This document shows positions 24,641-38,200 of a DNA stretch of 64,000 nucleotides, in pieces. The position numbers and the translations under genes were made by a program. The notes beneath the pieces were generated by a model that was not told the DNA's origin, ran no database searches, and was given only the letters and a program-made list of their open reading frames with translations. Position 1 is the stretch's first letter, and each line of letters starts with the position of its first letter. This DNA is from Acanthococcus lagerstroemiae (Eukaryota > Arthropoda > Insecta > Hemiptera > Eriococcidae), in contig CM063114.1 in assembly GCA_031841125.1 (NCBI GenBank), positions 32,757,574-32,821,573 on the forward strand. Direction: 5' to 3'.

Positions 24641-24673
24641 GCCATTGGCTCCTGCCGCGTTAACAAAACCAAT
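24641..24673 (-). promoter_or_regulatory. Paired CCAAT boxes in a GC-richer block upstream of opa
   Basis: Within a GC-richer block (about 24480-24800) lie two CCAAT-type boxes in opposite orientation: CCATTGG at 24642-24648 and CCAAT at 24669-24673. Such pairs can bind NF-Y. They lie over 300 bases from the predicted start, so they may belong to an alternative promoter or proximal enhancer. Low confidence. Confidence 0.25.
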
Positions 24674-25150
24674 GAGAAACTAGTATGCGGTGGGCGCCAC
24701 CGGATTGCGTAGTCGACTTTCGCATCAGTTGTAGCAAACGCGCCTCGTATAACGCCTTTGCGCCGTACTCCACCGTTACACGCTACACCATTCACGATAA
24801 TACACGAAATAATAACAAATTCGAGTAGAGGCAAAACACTAAACACCACTGATACTAACGTAAATTGTAAATTGTCCAGTATCTATATGCAAGGATAGTC
24901 TACAAGTAGGAGCATGCTGCGCTGTTGCTGCTGGTACGCTGTACCGAGCGCAAATGAACAAGCACGTCGCAGCCTGATCTCGTCCTCACAGTAATGAGTA
25001 GGAACTCGTGTATTTTCAAGTCCACATTAGGTATACAACAATTCGACGAAACCGATCGGCAAATTAAGCTTATCCATTATTTGCTTTTTACAAAATCTCA
25101 CTCGAACAGGTGCTAACACGTGTTCAGCAGTCATACGTATCGACTGTATC

Positions 25151-25364
25151 CGGGGCCGGCGATCTTTCATTTTCTCTCACCAGGTGCGAATACAAAACTT
25201 CTAAATAAGAAACCCTGGACCCCCCCCCCCCCCGCTTAAGAAAATTGAAATACAAAACATGCAATAAGCACCAATAAGTTTTCGAAAATTGAATTCTTTG
25301 AAAAAATGTGGATTTTTCCACCTGGGGCACGTGCTTTAGTGCAATTGGACTTTAGCCGGCCATG
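25151..25364. mobile_element. hAT-like MITE, family A copy 1
   Basis: About 214 bp, clearly homologous and in the same orientation as the element at 53040-53260 (shared words include GCGATCTTTCATTTTCTC, ACTTCTAAATAAG and AATGTGGATTTTT). The ends are GC-rich inverted repeats around GCCGGC. Flanks ACTGTATC and ACCGTATA match at 6 of 8 bases, consistent with an old 8-bp target duplication. It contains a long C-run at 25219-25233 and no coding capacity. Confidence 0.75.
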
Positions 25365-25862
25365 ACCGTATATCATTCCAAATTTCAACATTCAACACGC
25401 TGTAACTCGTATCCTCCTCCAAATAGATGTTTGCACAGTTAGGTATCGTACAACACATAGGCCAGCTTCAAAATTAATTTAAAAAATTTTTACCAGGTAC
25501 CCTGTCATGTTGTTACTGCTAAAGAAAATTCCGCATTAAGATATTTCCGATTCTTATTAGTTTTAAGGGTCGCTTCCAAGGATGAAGTTTTATATGTAAT
25601 TCTCGAGAAAAAAGACTGTAATTTGATCCCCCCTTCGGCAGTGGGTCCGATGGGGGGGGGGACGTGGATAACTTACTACAAATCTACTCCCATGTGGAAT
25701 TTCATTATTTTCTTCCTTCTTTTCTGTTTTGGAACCACTCTATCTGAAACCAAGGGCGTCCAAAAATGTTTTTTGTGCTCTATGTCGATAAGGAAGACTC
25801 TTTAGGGCTAAATTGGAATATTTTTATTTTCAGCGTTAACTTTCACTAATGAGAGCTAAAAC

Positions 25863-26098
25863 CAAGGCTGGTGTGAGAAGGACTTTTTTTTTGCTAGTCG
25901 TGTATAATTTTGCAACAGTTTAGTCATTATTTACTAATAAACCGGAAAAATCGGGAAATTCTGTGACCCAGTTGGAAAAATTCGTAAAACGAGTTTTTTC
26001 CCTTTCATTCGTTGCTTTTCAGCTGAAATTTGTAAAATATTAGATGAAATATTCTTTACTTCCTCCACCTTCTAGAAAAGAAGTTCGCACCAGCCCTG
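25863..26098. mobile_element. hAT-like MITE with GGCTGGTG ends
   Basis: Inverted termini: left CAAGGCTGGTGTGAGAAGG; right, reverse complemented, CAGGGCTGGTGCGAACTTC. Flanks GCTAAAAC and CCAAAAAC match at 6 of 8 (the right one if the end is placed at 26099). About 236 bp, AT-rich core, no ORF of note. Confidence 0.6.
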
Positions 26099-26406
26099 CC
26101 CAAAAACCTCATGTAAATTACATGAAAAATTTCACGCTTCGTTAGCGACCCTTAAAATGTAATTAAATTTCGAAATATATGAATGGGGATCGGTTTTTAT
26201 TGAACGAAAATCAAAGATCATGTGCCCCTATATCGTGTAAATGTAAAACACGGAGATATGCATGAAGAATACAAAACAGATAAATTATAAATTTAACAAA
26301 CTAAAGAGTAATTTTTCAAAAATGTTTGCGAAAAATTGGAAATTTTGAGTTATTAGCGTCACTGGATACAGCAAATCGGTTCCGAAATTTCTATCAAACT
26401 GCCATA

Positions 26407-26844
26407 CAGGGACATACCGAAGAGTTTTCCTTGGGGGGGGGGGGTAAAAATTGTGAAAGTCACAGCTGACTCAACTCAAAATTCCCACGTGCCAAAGCAA
26501 AAAATAAAACCTTTTGACTTGTTGGATTTTTCCAACTGACTCAACTAAAAATCCCCAAATATCAAAACAAAACAAGAAAAAAACCTTTTGACTTATAGGA
26601 TTTTTCCAACCCGGCTTGACTAAAATGGTAAATTTCTCCAACTGCTGAGTAAAAAATTCCTACCGGGGGCGGGAGGGGAGGGTTCCTCAAAATCTTTAAT
26701 TTAAAAAAATATATGAATTTTAACATTTAAAATTATTAAATTAATTATTTATTTAATTAATCCACAAGAACCAATTTTTAATAATAAAGAAGAAAATAAA
26801 ATTGGTGTAAGTTGTCCCCTAGCTCCCCTATTGGTACGTCTCTG
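26407..26844. mobile_element. hAT-type MITE, 438 bp, with internal tandem repeat
   Basis: Ends: left CAGGGACATACCGAA; right, reverse complemented, CAGAGACGTACCAA. A perfect 8-bp duplication CTGCCATA flanks it at 26399-26406 and 26845-26852. Subterminal G/C runs are present at both sides. The interior holds roughly 70-base tandem repeats. No transposase is encoded. Confidence 0.9.
26468..26640. repeat. About 70-bp tandem repeat inside the 26.4-kb MITE
   Basis: Two good copies begin with GACTCAACT (26468 and 26538) and both contain CCTTTTGACTT followed by GGATTTTTCCAAC. A third, partial copy starts near 26613. The units are clear but imperfect. Confidence 0.8.
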
Positions 26845-26852
26845 CTGCCATA

Positions 26853-29800
26853 TCGCTATCAGATACAGCAATCGGGATATTTAAGTTCAAATATATATTC
26901 CTCGTCCATATGGATAATCTTATTTTCCTAGTAAATTTTTCATTCTTTGGAGGGGAGGGGGCATAACAGTTTTTGGAAAATTACTCTTTAATTATTACAA
27001 TACTACAATTGAGCGGCCGAGAAATAAATAAATTCTATTATTCTGTTGGCTTGCAGATCAATCACTCGTGTTTCAGTCTTGGTAGAGTAGCCAAAAAGTT
27101 TTTTAATATTGCCTCGTTTTAAGGGAAACAAAAATCTGTACGTAAGTTCATTGACCACTCCAAAAATTGAAGGGATATAAGGCTGCAAACTATGGAAACC
27201 AAGAACCAACAAATTTTCACCATGAATTTTAAAGCAAAGTTTAAGATATCGAGATAACTTTTTCAGGAATGATAATGGTTGATATATGAACAATGGCTAC
27301 AGAAACTGACGAAACTATATTAACACAAATAGGAAATAGTATTTCAGTTTCGGTTCCAGTTTTAACGTAGTCCCTGCAGTCAGCCTTAAAAAATACTAGG
27401 AATACTTACAGATTACTTCAAAGAATTATATTTCAACATTTTAGAATTATGACAAAATTTCTTTAAAATTTTAAATGATTAAATCTTGAATACTTCGCAA
27501 TCATTTTTCTAAGAGTACCAGTAAAGGATATTTTTAAAATCCAAGAAAGACCAGCCAACTTTCTTAGTTGTACAGTTTTAATATTGCAATTCTACCCAAC
27601 TTTACGAATGTACATATGCGGTTAAAATGTTTCCTAAAATTCTATCACATTCTATAATTCGTCCATCAAGTTCCTCCAACACTGAAGTTAGGTAAGAAAG
27701 AGTTACGTGTGTTTCTGTTGCATTTTCCATATACTATCTCTTGTCACCCTTGAAAATAATTCCAAACTACAAATTTACCATCAAATTTATTATGCAAATT
27801 TCTCATTTATTAAAATTTGAAGCCTTGTATCCTTAACAGTTTTGAAAACATGCTATTAATACTAAAGTTTTTTTTTTCTCTCTCTCTCTCTCTCTTTCTC
27901 TCGAACGATAGCAACTTTTCGGTTTGACCCTGGACTTTTCAACACTATTCTGAAAAATAAGAGTTATAACTTGGGATGTTTTCTATTGAAAACATAGAGG
28001 CGGAATGATCACCAAAAATGCGTTCACAAACTGACGAGTTCAAAAGAGGCGGGCCAAAAGAAGAAGAAGAAAAACCTTTTTAAATGCTTGAAGTCATATT
28101 CCGATTAAAAAAAAACTGTGACGTCCGCGAATTTGAAAAGACAAGGAAGGACCTTTGCGGTGCATTATTCTTTGATTACTAAATTTTTCTAATAAATAGG
28201 GCAGAAAAACTCGCTTCGACGTATCCCTGTTTTCAGACAGCTTTTGTTGCTGCGGGCTTTCAATTAAGATTTTCTATGTGTTTTTGATTGCATGTTATAC
28301 ATAAAATGATGCTTACCTAGGAAAATTAGATGAGAAAAGTTTTTATACAAGTTTATGAAAATAAGAATATACGTTTGGTAAGTCAATAAAGTCCCAATAT
28401 GTAGAGTAATTCGAAAACTTAGCGTTGAAACCTAGGTTATACTCCCAAGACCGCAGGTTCTCCAAATATTCATACCCTATCCATGGATCTGGAGAAGGAG
28501 GGGACTGTGAGTTGAACAACTCTGTACACGTATGATAAGTGCAATTTTTAAAATTAATTTGTAGATCTTAATGTTTCTACCCAAGTAAACTCTCCAGGAC
28601 TCCCAGATCTTGACGTATCCTTAAGAGAATTAGACCCTTAGTACATAATATTTATAAAATTCTGCTTGATCTCATGTAAATCTGGTTATTTATTTTAAAG
28701 GGGGGAAAAAGTGGTTAACAAACCATTGGGCGGTTTGGGTTCAGAATGGCTCGACTGTATATTCTGTTATAAACCCTTAGACCAAAATTATCTGTATAAA
28801 GCCGCAACAAGTGTATCAGTTTGCAAAAATTGCCCAGTATTATGTCGACTGTAATAAAGTTAATTGTAACAGATAAATGATAAACTTATTAACGGCGATA
28901 ATAATCAGAAAATAGAGAACTGTTCGTCGATAAACCGATAATGTATTCCGGATTTTCTTGGCTCAGCGGGATTTGGGTTTGTTTCAAACCAGCTCTCTTC
29001 CACCCAACTATAAAAATGACTTCTCGCTAGAGTCGCTACCACTGTACTGGCGCAGCCCCCACCACCGCTCTCTCGCGCACCACTTGTCATAAAATAACGC
29101 GTCTTTTTATTTATGACGGCTAGGTTTTTTTTCTTTTCCTCTCTTCTTCGTATGCCTCTTGCTCCTCCCCGCTGCTGCTTCCAGAGTTCCTCTCTCACGC
29201 CACGAAATGACGCACCCGTCTTTACTTCAATTTTTTGAAAGGTCTCGGATGCCCGAATATTAATTGGTCCATTTCAAAAAATGCTTTACGTTTTAATAAA
29301 TGTTTAATGTTAAAAAGTCTATCTGCTTAACGACGTACTATAATATTTTTTATGCGGTCGTTCTTCTATCGGGGGATCGGTGATACCTATGTGGGTATCT
29401 ACATATAGACTGCTGCACTGCATACAGGATAGGTACGGCAGTAGTTATACCTATACTTTTAACTAATACATATTTTATAATATATACCTTTGGCAGATGA
29501 TGGGATATTTACTTTTAAAAACTGGTCGTGTAAAAGAATGAAAAAATAATAATAAACATCGAGAAAAAATTAAGCTACGTTAAACATTTGGCTATGAATT
29601 ATTTTGAAATGTTCATTTTATATTTTGTATTTTTTCCCCCTCGTTCTCGTTATTATCATCGTTGCTATTGATATTAGTTTTATTATATTATTAATTTTGT
29701 TATAAATGAAAATAATTTCAACTTTTTTTAATAAATCTAATTTATAAAAGTTAGTATCGGTGTTTGATGGCGATTAATAAAATAACAGCAGCGCCTAGAT

Positions 29801-30900
29801 AATTTTCCATAGGTTGGGTACAGAGCAGGTATACTTGATACGGACTGTACTTGACCATTGGAAAGAAGAATCCATGTACCTCGGCCTTAGTAAATCGCAT
29901 AAGTTTATAGGAAAGAAAAAATGTGAATGAATTAAAGCGAAATTATTATAGTTCGTGTTATGTTACTAGTTTTTAACGTTCTTAATATTTTAAATCCAAC
30001 TAACACTGGGCTCGAAAATAACAGACGAGCACTTTTGAAGCTCGTCTTGCGAAGTCCGAAGGCGTGAATTCATTTTCACCTGTCAAGGATTTAAATAGAT
30101 TCGTTAAGAGTTTTACTAGATACACATTAGCGTTTTCAGTTTTATATGTGGTTCAATTTCGTAGTTCTCGGGATGCTGTACCTACTTCTCAACACGAGCC
30201 ATCTACAAACTCGGTCTTTGAACAGCTATTATTATTTCTATTCTTGACAAGAAAAGAACACTTACGACATCTAACATCGAATCAGCAACGGATCTCAGAA
30301 TCAGTTTTAGGAGGAAACTTCAGAATTTTATATTAATTCAACTTACCTCTCCCCCACACATCCTCTAAGTGTCAAAATGGCAGCTGAGTCTGTTCAACAG
30401 TTCATAATAGATAGTGACAACAGGAAGCCCAAAGAAGGACATTATAGGCAGTCACTCTTTAAATTTTAAATCAACACTGATTCAGTTGGAAACCACTTTC
30501 ACCAATGGCGTCGGAGAGTTTTTTCAGGGGAACAGAAAAATTTGAGTCGACAGGCAGAGAAAATGTTTTCTTCTCTGAAATCAGAAAGACATTAAGAAAC
30601 GAACAAACTCGTAAGTCTCGTTTTCTCGCCTCTGAGAAATCTCTCGAGGAGTATTTATCAACTAGCTAAATAATATTTCAGTATTTAATTTTATTCGAGT
30701 CGAACGGAGGGGAACAACGTACTCATGTACCCCCCTTCGACATCACTGATTTTTACTACTTTTTCAGCCCATATTTGCTGATTGGTTCAGTATACGATAT
30801 GTCACTCACTCAATCGCCAGACATACGCGAAAAATAAGTGAAAATGGGTCACACGATTTTATTGGGGCTTTTTATATACAAAATAAAATCACACAATTCT
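26853..30900. other. Non-coding stretch, no gene recognised
   Basis: AT-rich DNA without a recognisable gene. It includes a pyrimidine microsatellite (27868-27902) and, at 29000-29200, a more GC-rich patch with a TATAAAAA word at 29009. Open frames at 27003-27293 and 30064-30336 show no family features. Confidence 0.4.
27868..27902. repeat. Poly-T / (CT)n microsatellite
   Basis: A T-run passes into a CT dinucleotide run, directly visible. Confidence 0.9.
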
Positions 30901-30904
30901 GACA

Positions 30905-31705
30905 AGGGTTTCTGGGGGGGAGGGGGCCACATTGTTCAAAATAAGATCTGAAGATCTTGCTACCCCATACTGACAAATAATGATAAACTGATTTGTCAGG
31001 TATAAATTGTCAGGAAGGAGAGCCTAGTTAGCAAAAATGTCCGCCTACTACCATGTTAAATACACGTCACTAGACTATAAGATCAAGGCATACTTCATTG
31101 ACACTTTCAAAATTCATCAAGACTTTGTGAAAATTCGTTATAAACCTGAGTAGAATTCACCAACATTAAGATTAGGATAAAATTCTTTCAAGACTCTTCC
31201 TAACTGGTGATTTTGGACTTACTCAGGATCCGGCTCTATTTTAAGACTCGATAAGGTTTATCCAGATTCTTTTAGGCTTGCTGAAACTTTGAAGATTCAT
31301 TTTTACTCATTCAGGAATTAAGTCTCATACAGACTCCGTGAGCCTCAGACTAAGTTCAAATTCATCATACTCATTCGCAATAGCTAAAATCCCTCAAGTT
31401 CTTTCACATCGAGAGATGTAGCAACGATTGGAGAGACGGATACCCTTGCCGTACTCGTACTTAGTTCGCCGGTGGACTCTTTGACTAGATAATTATAAAT
31501 TCTCAAGAATTTTTTCAATTTTTACTCTCGCAGAAGAGAGGGCAATAAAGGAGACAATGTAACACATTCAACTGCCCATTTTCATACCCCAAGCATAATA
31601 AAAGCTTCGATCACATTTTTCTAATTTATTAGATTTTTTCACGAGTCAACGTGAATTGCATTTCTCTCTCTGGGAGGGGCAGTTGCTTATACCCCCCCCC
31701 CCATT
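30905..31705. repeat. Degenerate minisatellite element, CAAGACT/TTCATC type
   Basis: A core at about 31080-31400 has loosely repeated words (TCAAGACT, AATTCATC, GACTC). It is bracketed by G-rich subterminal patches: TTTCTGGGGGGGAGGGGG near 30910 and CTCTGGGAGGGGCAGTTGC near 31668. The second patch is shared with the loci near 48630 and 56850. The boundaries are approximate and no target duplication was found. Confidence 0.45.
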
Positions 31706-34335
31706 CGCCGATATTACCGCTGAGAGGCAGCTGGCTCAATAACCAACACAGTCTCGTCAGTTTCCAGTTTTACCCTCAACTTTATTTATCCCTAATGCAA
31801 GCGTTTTCAAAGTCTCGGATCATTGTACAGCGCTTTGTTGCAAATTTTCTTTCGTCCCTCCACTCTTCAGATTAGCCTCAGTCCTTGAGCATTAGAACCC
31901 AGTGAGTAAGTATTACAACGAGTGTGAATAAACGGAAGATCACTAGACTTATTTCTCCACCATTATAACTTTTGATTCCTGGGAACTTCATCTCTTCTAC
32001 CGAAATGTACGATATAATACGGACTTGAAGCAACGTGCTTGCTTTGAAAATCGAACTCGACCAGACTTAGGATTGTTTGGAGCTGGTACACGATACACAT
32101 ATTATACATACACACAGCTATATATTATTCTTGTGACACCTCCATAGTTTCCGGTCAAATATTTTATTGTTATCCGACCAACAGCGAGCAGTTTAATACC
32201 TGTTTTTAATTAAAAATTAACTTACATATTCGTACGTAATTTATTAACGCGTTCTCTTCGTACATATTTTCTGATCTCAGCTCCCTCTTCCTTTTCCCCG
32301 CACCATAACGTGTGTCTGAATTTTCATAAATATAATATTTTGTCGTCAAATTATATATACATTCGAATTCGGGTCTATGTCTCTGCCATTTTATTATACA
32401 CATTTTCATTAACATTAACATATTCGATATAATACCTGTACAGCTCGTTTCGAATAAACTGGTTTCGATCAGATGTTATACACTGAAGCATGTGCATTCG
32501 AAAATTGCTACCCTGAATCGTTTGACAAGAATTAATTAGTTGATCGATGAGATTTTCTGAACTCGAATTTATTCGGATTAGCTACGCCGATGGCGACATA
32601 AAAATGAGTAAGGACTTTGTTCTGCAATTTCGTGGGGCAAATATTATCATACAACAAAACTGGGGAGAAATTGTTATTTTTCACGACCTTGTACAACTTG
32701 GCAGGGATATGGCAAGGTTGCCCTTCAAGACAGGCTTTAGAAGCAAATAAGGGCAGAAAAAACTTTGAATCGTCATAAAATTGAAGTGAGAACAGGAGTA
32801 CTTTTGCTGGCAATTGATGCATCTAGAGAGCATCTATAACCTTATTTTTCAATTACGTTACCGATTTTTCCGGTAATGCTCGCTTTTGTTTTCGAAGTCC
32901 CAAAACACCGTGTGCCATTTCGTTCCCTCAATTATGTAACCATTTAACAACTTCCAAACTTTCAAGGTTTTACTTAGACTTCAAACCACAACTTCTGAAA
33001 ATCCCTATTTCAAGATTCTATAATTATTCGAAGGTTTTAAAATTGACTTCAGGTAGAAAATCATCGACCCTCAAGTAAAAATTTTAATACAGCGGGAACC
33101 TATTTTTATTCATTCTTTCTAATTCATTCCTAAAAAAAGTTAAGACCTCCCCCCCCCCCCGCCACAAGAAAGTCACTTTGCTATGTCCCTACTTATCACC
33201 ACTTCGAGTTGCTAGACTCTCATCAACGATTTATATAAATACAGATTAGAATCATCAAATTCTTACTGAGTGATGTCTAATTTTGTACACATCGATCATC
33301 ACATTAGTTGCCATCAGATAAGTTTGGCTACCTAACTGCTTTTCATTTGGAAGAGGGTTCCATAGGGTCCCATAGTTCCCCATTGGGTACATTGACGATA
33401 AAGTGAGCGGATCGTTTATTTGATAATAAGACTACAAAGCGTTTAGGGCAAATTCATAATTTCCAAAAACAAAAAAGTCATATAAGAAATAGGAATCTCT
33501 GAACGTTATTTCCCGTATCAATCACAAATCTTGGTCTCTTGGTCCAAAAAGATCCGCCAGTGTCAACCATGAAGCATTTAATTGTTAAATAGGTCCCTGG
33601 GTACTATTGCCGTACTCACTGGAAATTCTCGCGACATATGAAATTCAGAGAATTTGTCGCCTATGGTCGGATATGCCCTTAATGGTATACCAATATTTTT
33701 CCTCAAGATTAGCAGCTTAGCATTATTTCAACTAGCAGCCATTAGTACAGCGTATCGATAAAACGCATCGGACATTTAAATTTATAAAAAAAAGAGTGAA
33801 AGAAATCCAATAGGTATCTCTCTTTCAAGACGCATAATGATCAATTTTTAAGTTGGAGGCACTCATTTAGATCCATCGTTTTGTATCTCCAATTAATGAA
33901 AAATGGAAGTCTTAGATCGAGTTACGACTCTAGTAGCTTAGTATGGCCCATAAATGCAAGGTTACCCAAGATCTTTCGGGGCCCAGGGAAAATAAATCAT
34001 AGAGGCCCTATCAACTGATGAAATCCACAATTTTATACCATTTGTTTTGAAACGTCCAGGAACACCAATTTTTGTAGAAAGGATCTTATTTTTCCGAGGC
34101 ACATCAAGAATAAGTACGTCGATTTTCATTTCAGTCGGATCCCAATTATTGTGAAGCCTGGGGCATCCTGCGCCTTTGTTGTCCCTTTCAGTGGATGAGC
34201 CTACATAAATATGAAATATATGAAAGAAAAATTCCAGCTTCTGTGTTTTTAGTTTATTAAGTTTGGAGATTTGAAGGGATCATAAATACCCTGAGAACCT
34301 GATTTAGTACTTCCATACCGATCCAGTACATTTGC

Positions 34336-34564
34336 AGGGTAAAGAATCAAAACTCACCCTCGCCATTTTACTTCAAGGGCGCAAATAGGCAAAATACTGT
34401 ACACGGGTGTAGGAATATCTTTGCTGCGCCTGTCAACGTGGAGTATGTTATACATATCGCACATTCACAGGCGCAACAAAGATATTCCTGCATTCGTGTA
34501 CAGTATTTTGCCTATTTGCGCCCTTGAAGTAAAATGGCAAATGTGAGTTTTGATTCGTTACCCT
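34336..34564. mobile_element. Long palindromic (foldback) MITE, 229 bp
   Basis: The two halves are near-perfect inverted repeats of about 100 bases separated by about 30 bases. The left arm begins AGGGTAAAGAATCAAAACTC and the right arm is its complement, ending at GATTCGTTACCCT. The arms include GGGCGCAAATAGGCAAAAT and TTTGCCTATTTGCGCCC. I could not assign a convincing target duplication (only CATTT on both sides), so the superfamily is unknown. Confidence 0.85.
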
Positions 34565-34934
34565 TCATTTTATTACAGCGTATTTAGTTGTCCATCAATC
34601 CTACTCCCTTAGAAAACACACATGTAATGCTAGGAACTATTATGTCTCAACAGTATTGAAAAGCAGTGAGATTAGCCTGACGTTTTGGACTTTACGAATA
34701 CATACAATAAATTGATAAAATAGACTACCTACGTTACCGAATGCTTTTCGGTGACAGGTTGATGTGTAGGACAAAATTACGATACCGGAGGAGAGGGATA
34801 AAATTCTCATGAAATACATTACACATATCAAGTGTGGGGTTTTCAGATAATTTTGACTTCAAGTCCAAAATTAATGGCACCTAGTGGCACGATATAGTAC
34901 GATAAATATCATGGTTTCAGGGCTACTGAAGCCA

Positions 34935-34956
34935 TTTTTTTTTTTTTTTTTTTTTT
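34935..34956. repeat. 22-base poly-T run
   Basis: Directly visible homopolymer; could be a minus-strand retroelement tail, but no element was recognised next to it. Confidence 0.9.
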
Positions 34957-35240
34957 AATGTAATATAAGATCAGCTTTACCTTTTGAGGGAAAAATGTTT
35001 AACATTCGGTATATCAAAAAATATTAGATTTCCGAAGTCGTTGAAGTAGTTTTTCATACTATTCCGATTCAAAGTCGAAAACTGTGGCATCCAAAAAGGG
35101 AGAGAGATTTCACTTTCAAATTGCAAAAATAATATTAGACATTATATGGTGCGAATCAATAAATTTTGTAAAATATAATTTCTTGTGCCTTTTGATAGAA
35201 CGGAAAAACCTTAAAAATTGGGGCTCAAGCCGCCACGCCC

Positions 35241-35266
35241 TCTCTCTCTCTCTCTCTCTCTCTCTC
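35241..35266. repeat. (TC)n microsatellite
   Basis: Uninterrupted TC dinucleotide run of 13 units. Confidence 0.95.
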
Positions 35267-38200
35267 GTAGGAAAATTCATTGATTTTTCTTGGTTTGAAC
35301 AAGAAACTTTTTTCAGCCCCAAATGGGGTTAACCTTTTGTTTTCACAGACTGCAATACTGCATTTGACAGTGATTAAATATCAAATAGTTTCAATTTACT
35401 ACATCGCTTGATGTCCCGGAGGATAGGGCTCTGAAAGTAAGGAGAGAGGATGAAAAAATGAAATTCCCAATGAGAATCGATTTGCAGATCTTCAAGGTCA
35501 CTGACTTCTGTTCCGAGAATAATTTTTGGATCCGGCCTCTCGAGGTCCCATGAAATGGAGCTGAGACTAAATAATAATTACTATATTTTCAGATGCTGGC
35601 CTTCGCGGCTACTGAATTCGATTTGAAGTCATTTTTTGATTCGACCTCAAAAAGACTACGGCTAAATAATAATCAATTTTCCATAATTTAGGCCTAAGCC
35701 TTTCGGGCTGCGCACATAAGGTCTCTGATCATGTACGACGTTTATGAGGTGGTTATAAAAAATTGTAAAATACCTTTTTTATAACGAATTCTGAAACTTA
35801 AAATTTTTGTTTTCAATTAATTTGTTTTTAAGCCACATCAGGCAAACTATATCCTTATATGAACCCATATTTTCTTTCTATTGTTGACTCAGACAGGTCT
35901 AATAGCGTCACCTCAAAGTTAAAAAAATGTATCCTTATCCCTATTAAAAGTGACGAAACGCCACTGAATTTCTTCCTCTTACAACAAAATGCATGCTTTC
36001 TTAGCGATCAGCCATTTACTGGATGGCCAATGCATAAGTCATGTGCATGGTTCCTCAGTTACCGCAGTCTCAAATTAACCAATGAATCACTTGAAGGGAT
36101 ACAAAGTGTAATATCTTGGATGTAGATTCAGTCGCTGACATTAACCTTTCGTCGCAATTTGTAGGACGTCTTTTCGATAATGCGAAGGGGAAATAAATGA
36201 AAAATCACACAGGGAAATCGTGTAACAATAAAAAATAAATTATAACTTTCCTTTACAGTATAAAATCGTAGACTGATAGTCATAATTATTTTTTATGACA
36301 AACCGAAAAAATCAAACCTGTTTCCGATATTAAGCGACCAACTATTATTCGTTCGCATTCCTATTAAGAATAAGTCTTTAATATTCATAACACGAGAAAG
36401 AAAAAAATAATAGAAATAAAAAAAAATAAAATAAAAAATAGACGGTAAGGATTTCAACCGGTTTTTGTTTACGGAGCTATTTTTTCGTTTTTCATTTTTT
36501 ATCTTCTTATAATTTTCCTTTTATCGGTGTGACTGAAACTTATACATCATAAAGGTGGAAGTCAAAATATAACGTATCGTTTTATAACGTGTTCTCTACT
36601 CGCAACTAATGATGAAAACAGTAACGAAATCGTACGAAAAATTAATAACACAGCGTATTCGCCGGTAAGTTGGAATACCGAATCGAATAAATTGTTTCTA
36701 CGCGAGTTTTTTCTCATTCGAATTCGTATAGTTTAATAACTTGAAATTTTTTAACTCGAAACTAGTTTTCATAAATTTCGAGATTTATGAATAGGTAAAA
36801 AAGTTTGTAAAACGAATTTATGGGCAACGCGTAAGAATATGCGCGCTGAAATTGCCCACTTAGTTGAAAGTGAGTTAAAGAGTTAAAACTGAAAATAAGA
36901 TAAGGAATTTTGTCGTAATTTGTTGGCTGTTTCTGGCAATGTAACCAAAACGCAGCAAACTATGTATGGATAATCTAATAAGTTTACTTACGCGTTAGTG
37001 TTGGTTGTCATAATGCGAAGGTCTTGGTTTTACATCGAACGAATTCCTCGCTTATTAAAAAAAGTCATCGAAATATATACGTTCCAGCGAATTTCTGCGT
37101 TAAATTACTTTTCTAAATCCGGGATCGTATTTTTTTTTTCTTTCTTTCGCGATTTAAATGAGCAAGGAAAACTCGAATTTGCAGAAAGAGTTTTGGAAAT
37201 CCAAAGTTCCAATTTTTTTTTCTCAATTTCTCGTAGGCACCAGTTCGTTTAAGTACCTTTTCTTTGATTTACATGTTAGAGCTAGAGGGTGATCTCGGCT
37301 GCTGAATCTATTTCTTCTTCGAAAAGTGCGGTCAAGTCGCAGATCAAATTCTTGAAAATATACAGTGAAATTTCCCTACAATAACATCGGTGGGCTCATT
37401 ATTTTTTATTTTTTATTATTTTAACTAAATAAAAAAGATGCCTATACTTTTTTTTTTTCAGAATTTTCGAACTCATTATCTTTTAACATTAACTAATAAG
37501 AACTAAACACGATTTAAAGGAAAATTGCAATGGACATTAGAGACATTTCGATAAACTTCTACCGCGTTACTGCGGTCAAAAATAAATTAAAACGGTAGCT
37601 GAGCGTTTGTTAATAACCAAGCATGAGCGGTTGCTTGTCTTCATAACAGCACCCTCTGGCATCAACTGAAGGGACCTCGAAGACTAAGCCGTGAAGAAAG
37701 CGGCAAGAAAGACGCCAACCTTCATAGCTATAATATTATGCGTTGATTCTATCAATCTACTGAAAGCAACCCTTAGTGACAAATGGAAATAGCAGTGGCG
37801 AAGTACCCCATTGACCGTCAAATTTGGACTTATTAAGAGCACAACTCGAACTTATGGTTCCACGACCTCAAAATCAATGGAAACAAACTGTGATATATAG
37901 ATTGCACATACGCCATGTCTCCTAACCTACCGTCACATTTTCCATAATATCCCGACTCAAGTTGGAATACCTGTCATACCACTCTATCCGTCCAACATAT
38001 ATTCTAGTAACCTGCTCCTTCCACTCACAACGCCATGAATGAATAAACCTTTCTTCAACTTTACCTCAGATGCTCTAAAATGATATTTCAGCTCTAAACA
38101 AAGTCTTCTTTTCCACACACATATTCTATTTTCCTATCAAAATTGGTCTCCTCACATTCACTTAGTCGCTGGTTTAGGAAGCAGTACACAGGTATATTAC

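Noticed and set aside
24484..24849. 121-codon minus-strand frame upstream of opa with a hydrophobic, signal-peptide-like start
   Set aside because: The rest of the frame shows no family motif and it lies in a GC-richer block where long frames arise by chance. CCAAT boxes suggest regulatory DNA. Not called as a gene.
33130..33200. Right end of a hAT MITE (C-run followed by GCTATGTCCCT)
   Set aside because: It resembles the 26.4-kb element's end, but no left end or duplication was found.
37793..38040. hAT element starting CAGTGGCGAAGTACCCC
   Set aside because: No inverted partner end or 8-bp duplication could be found downstream.
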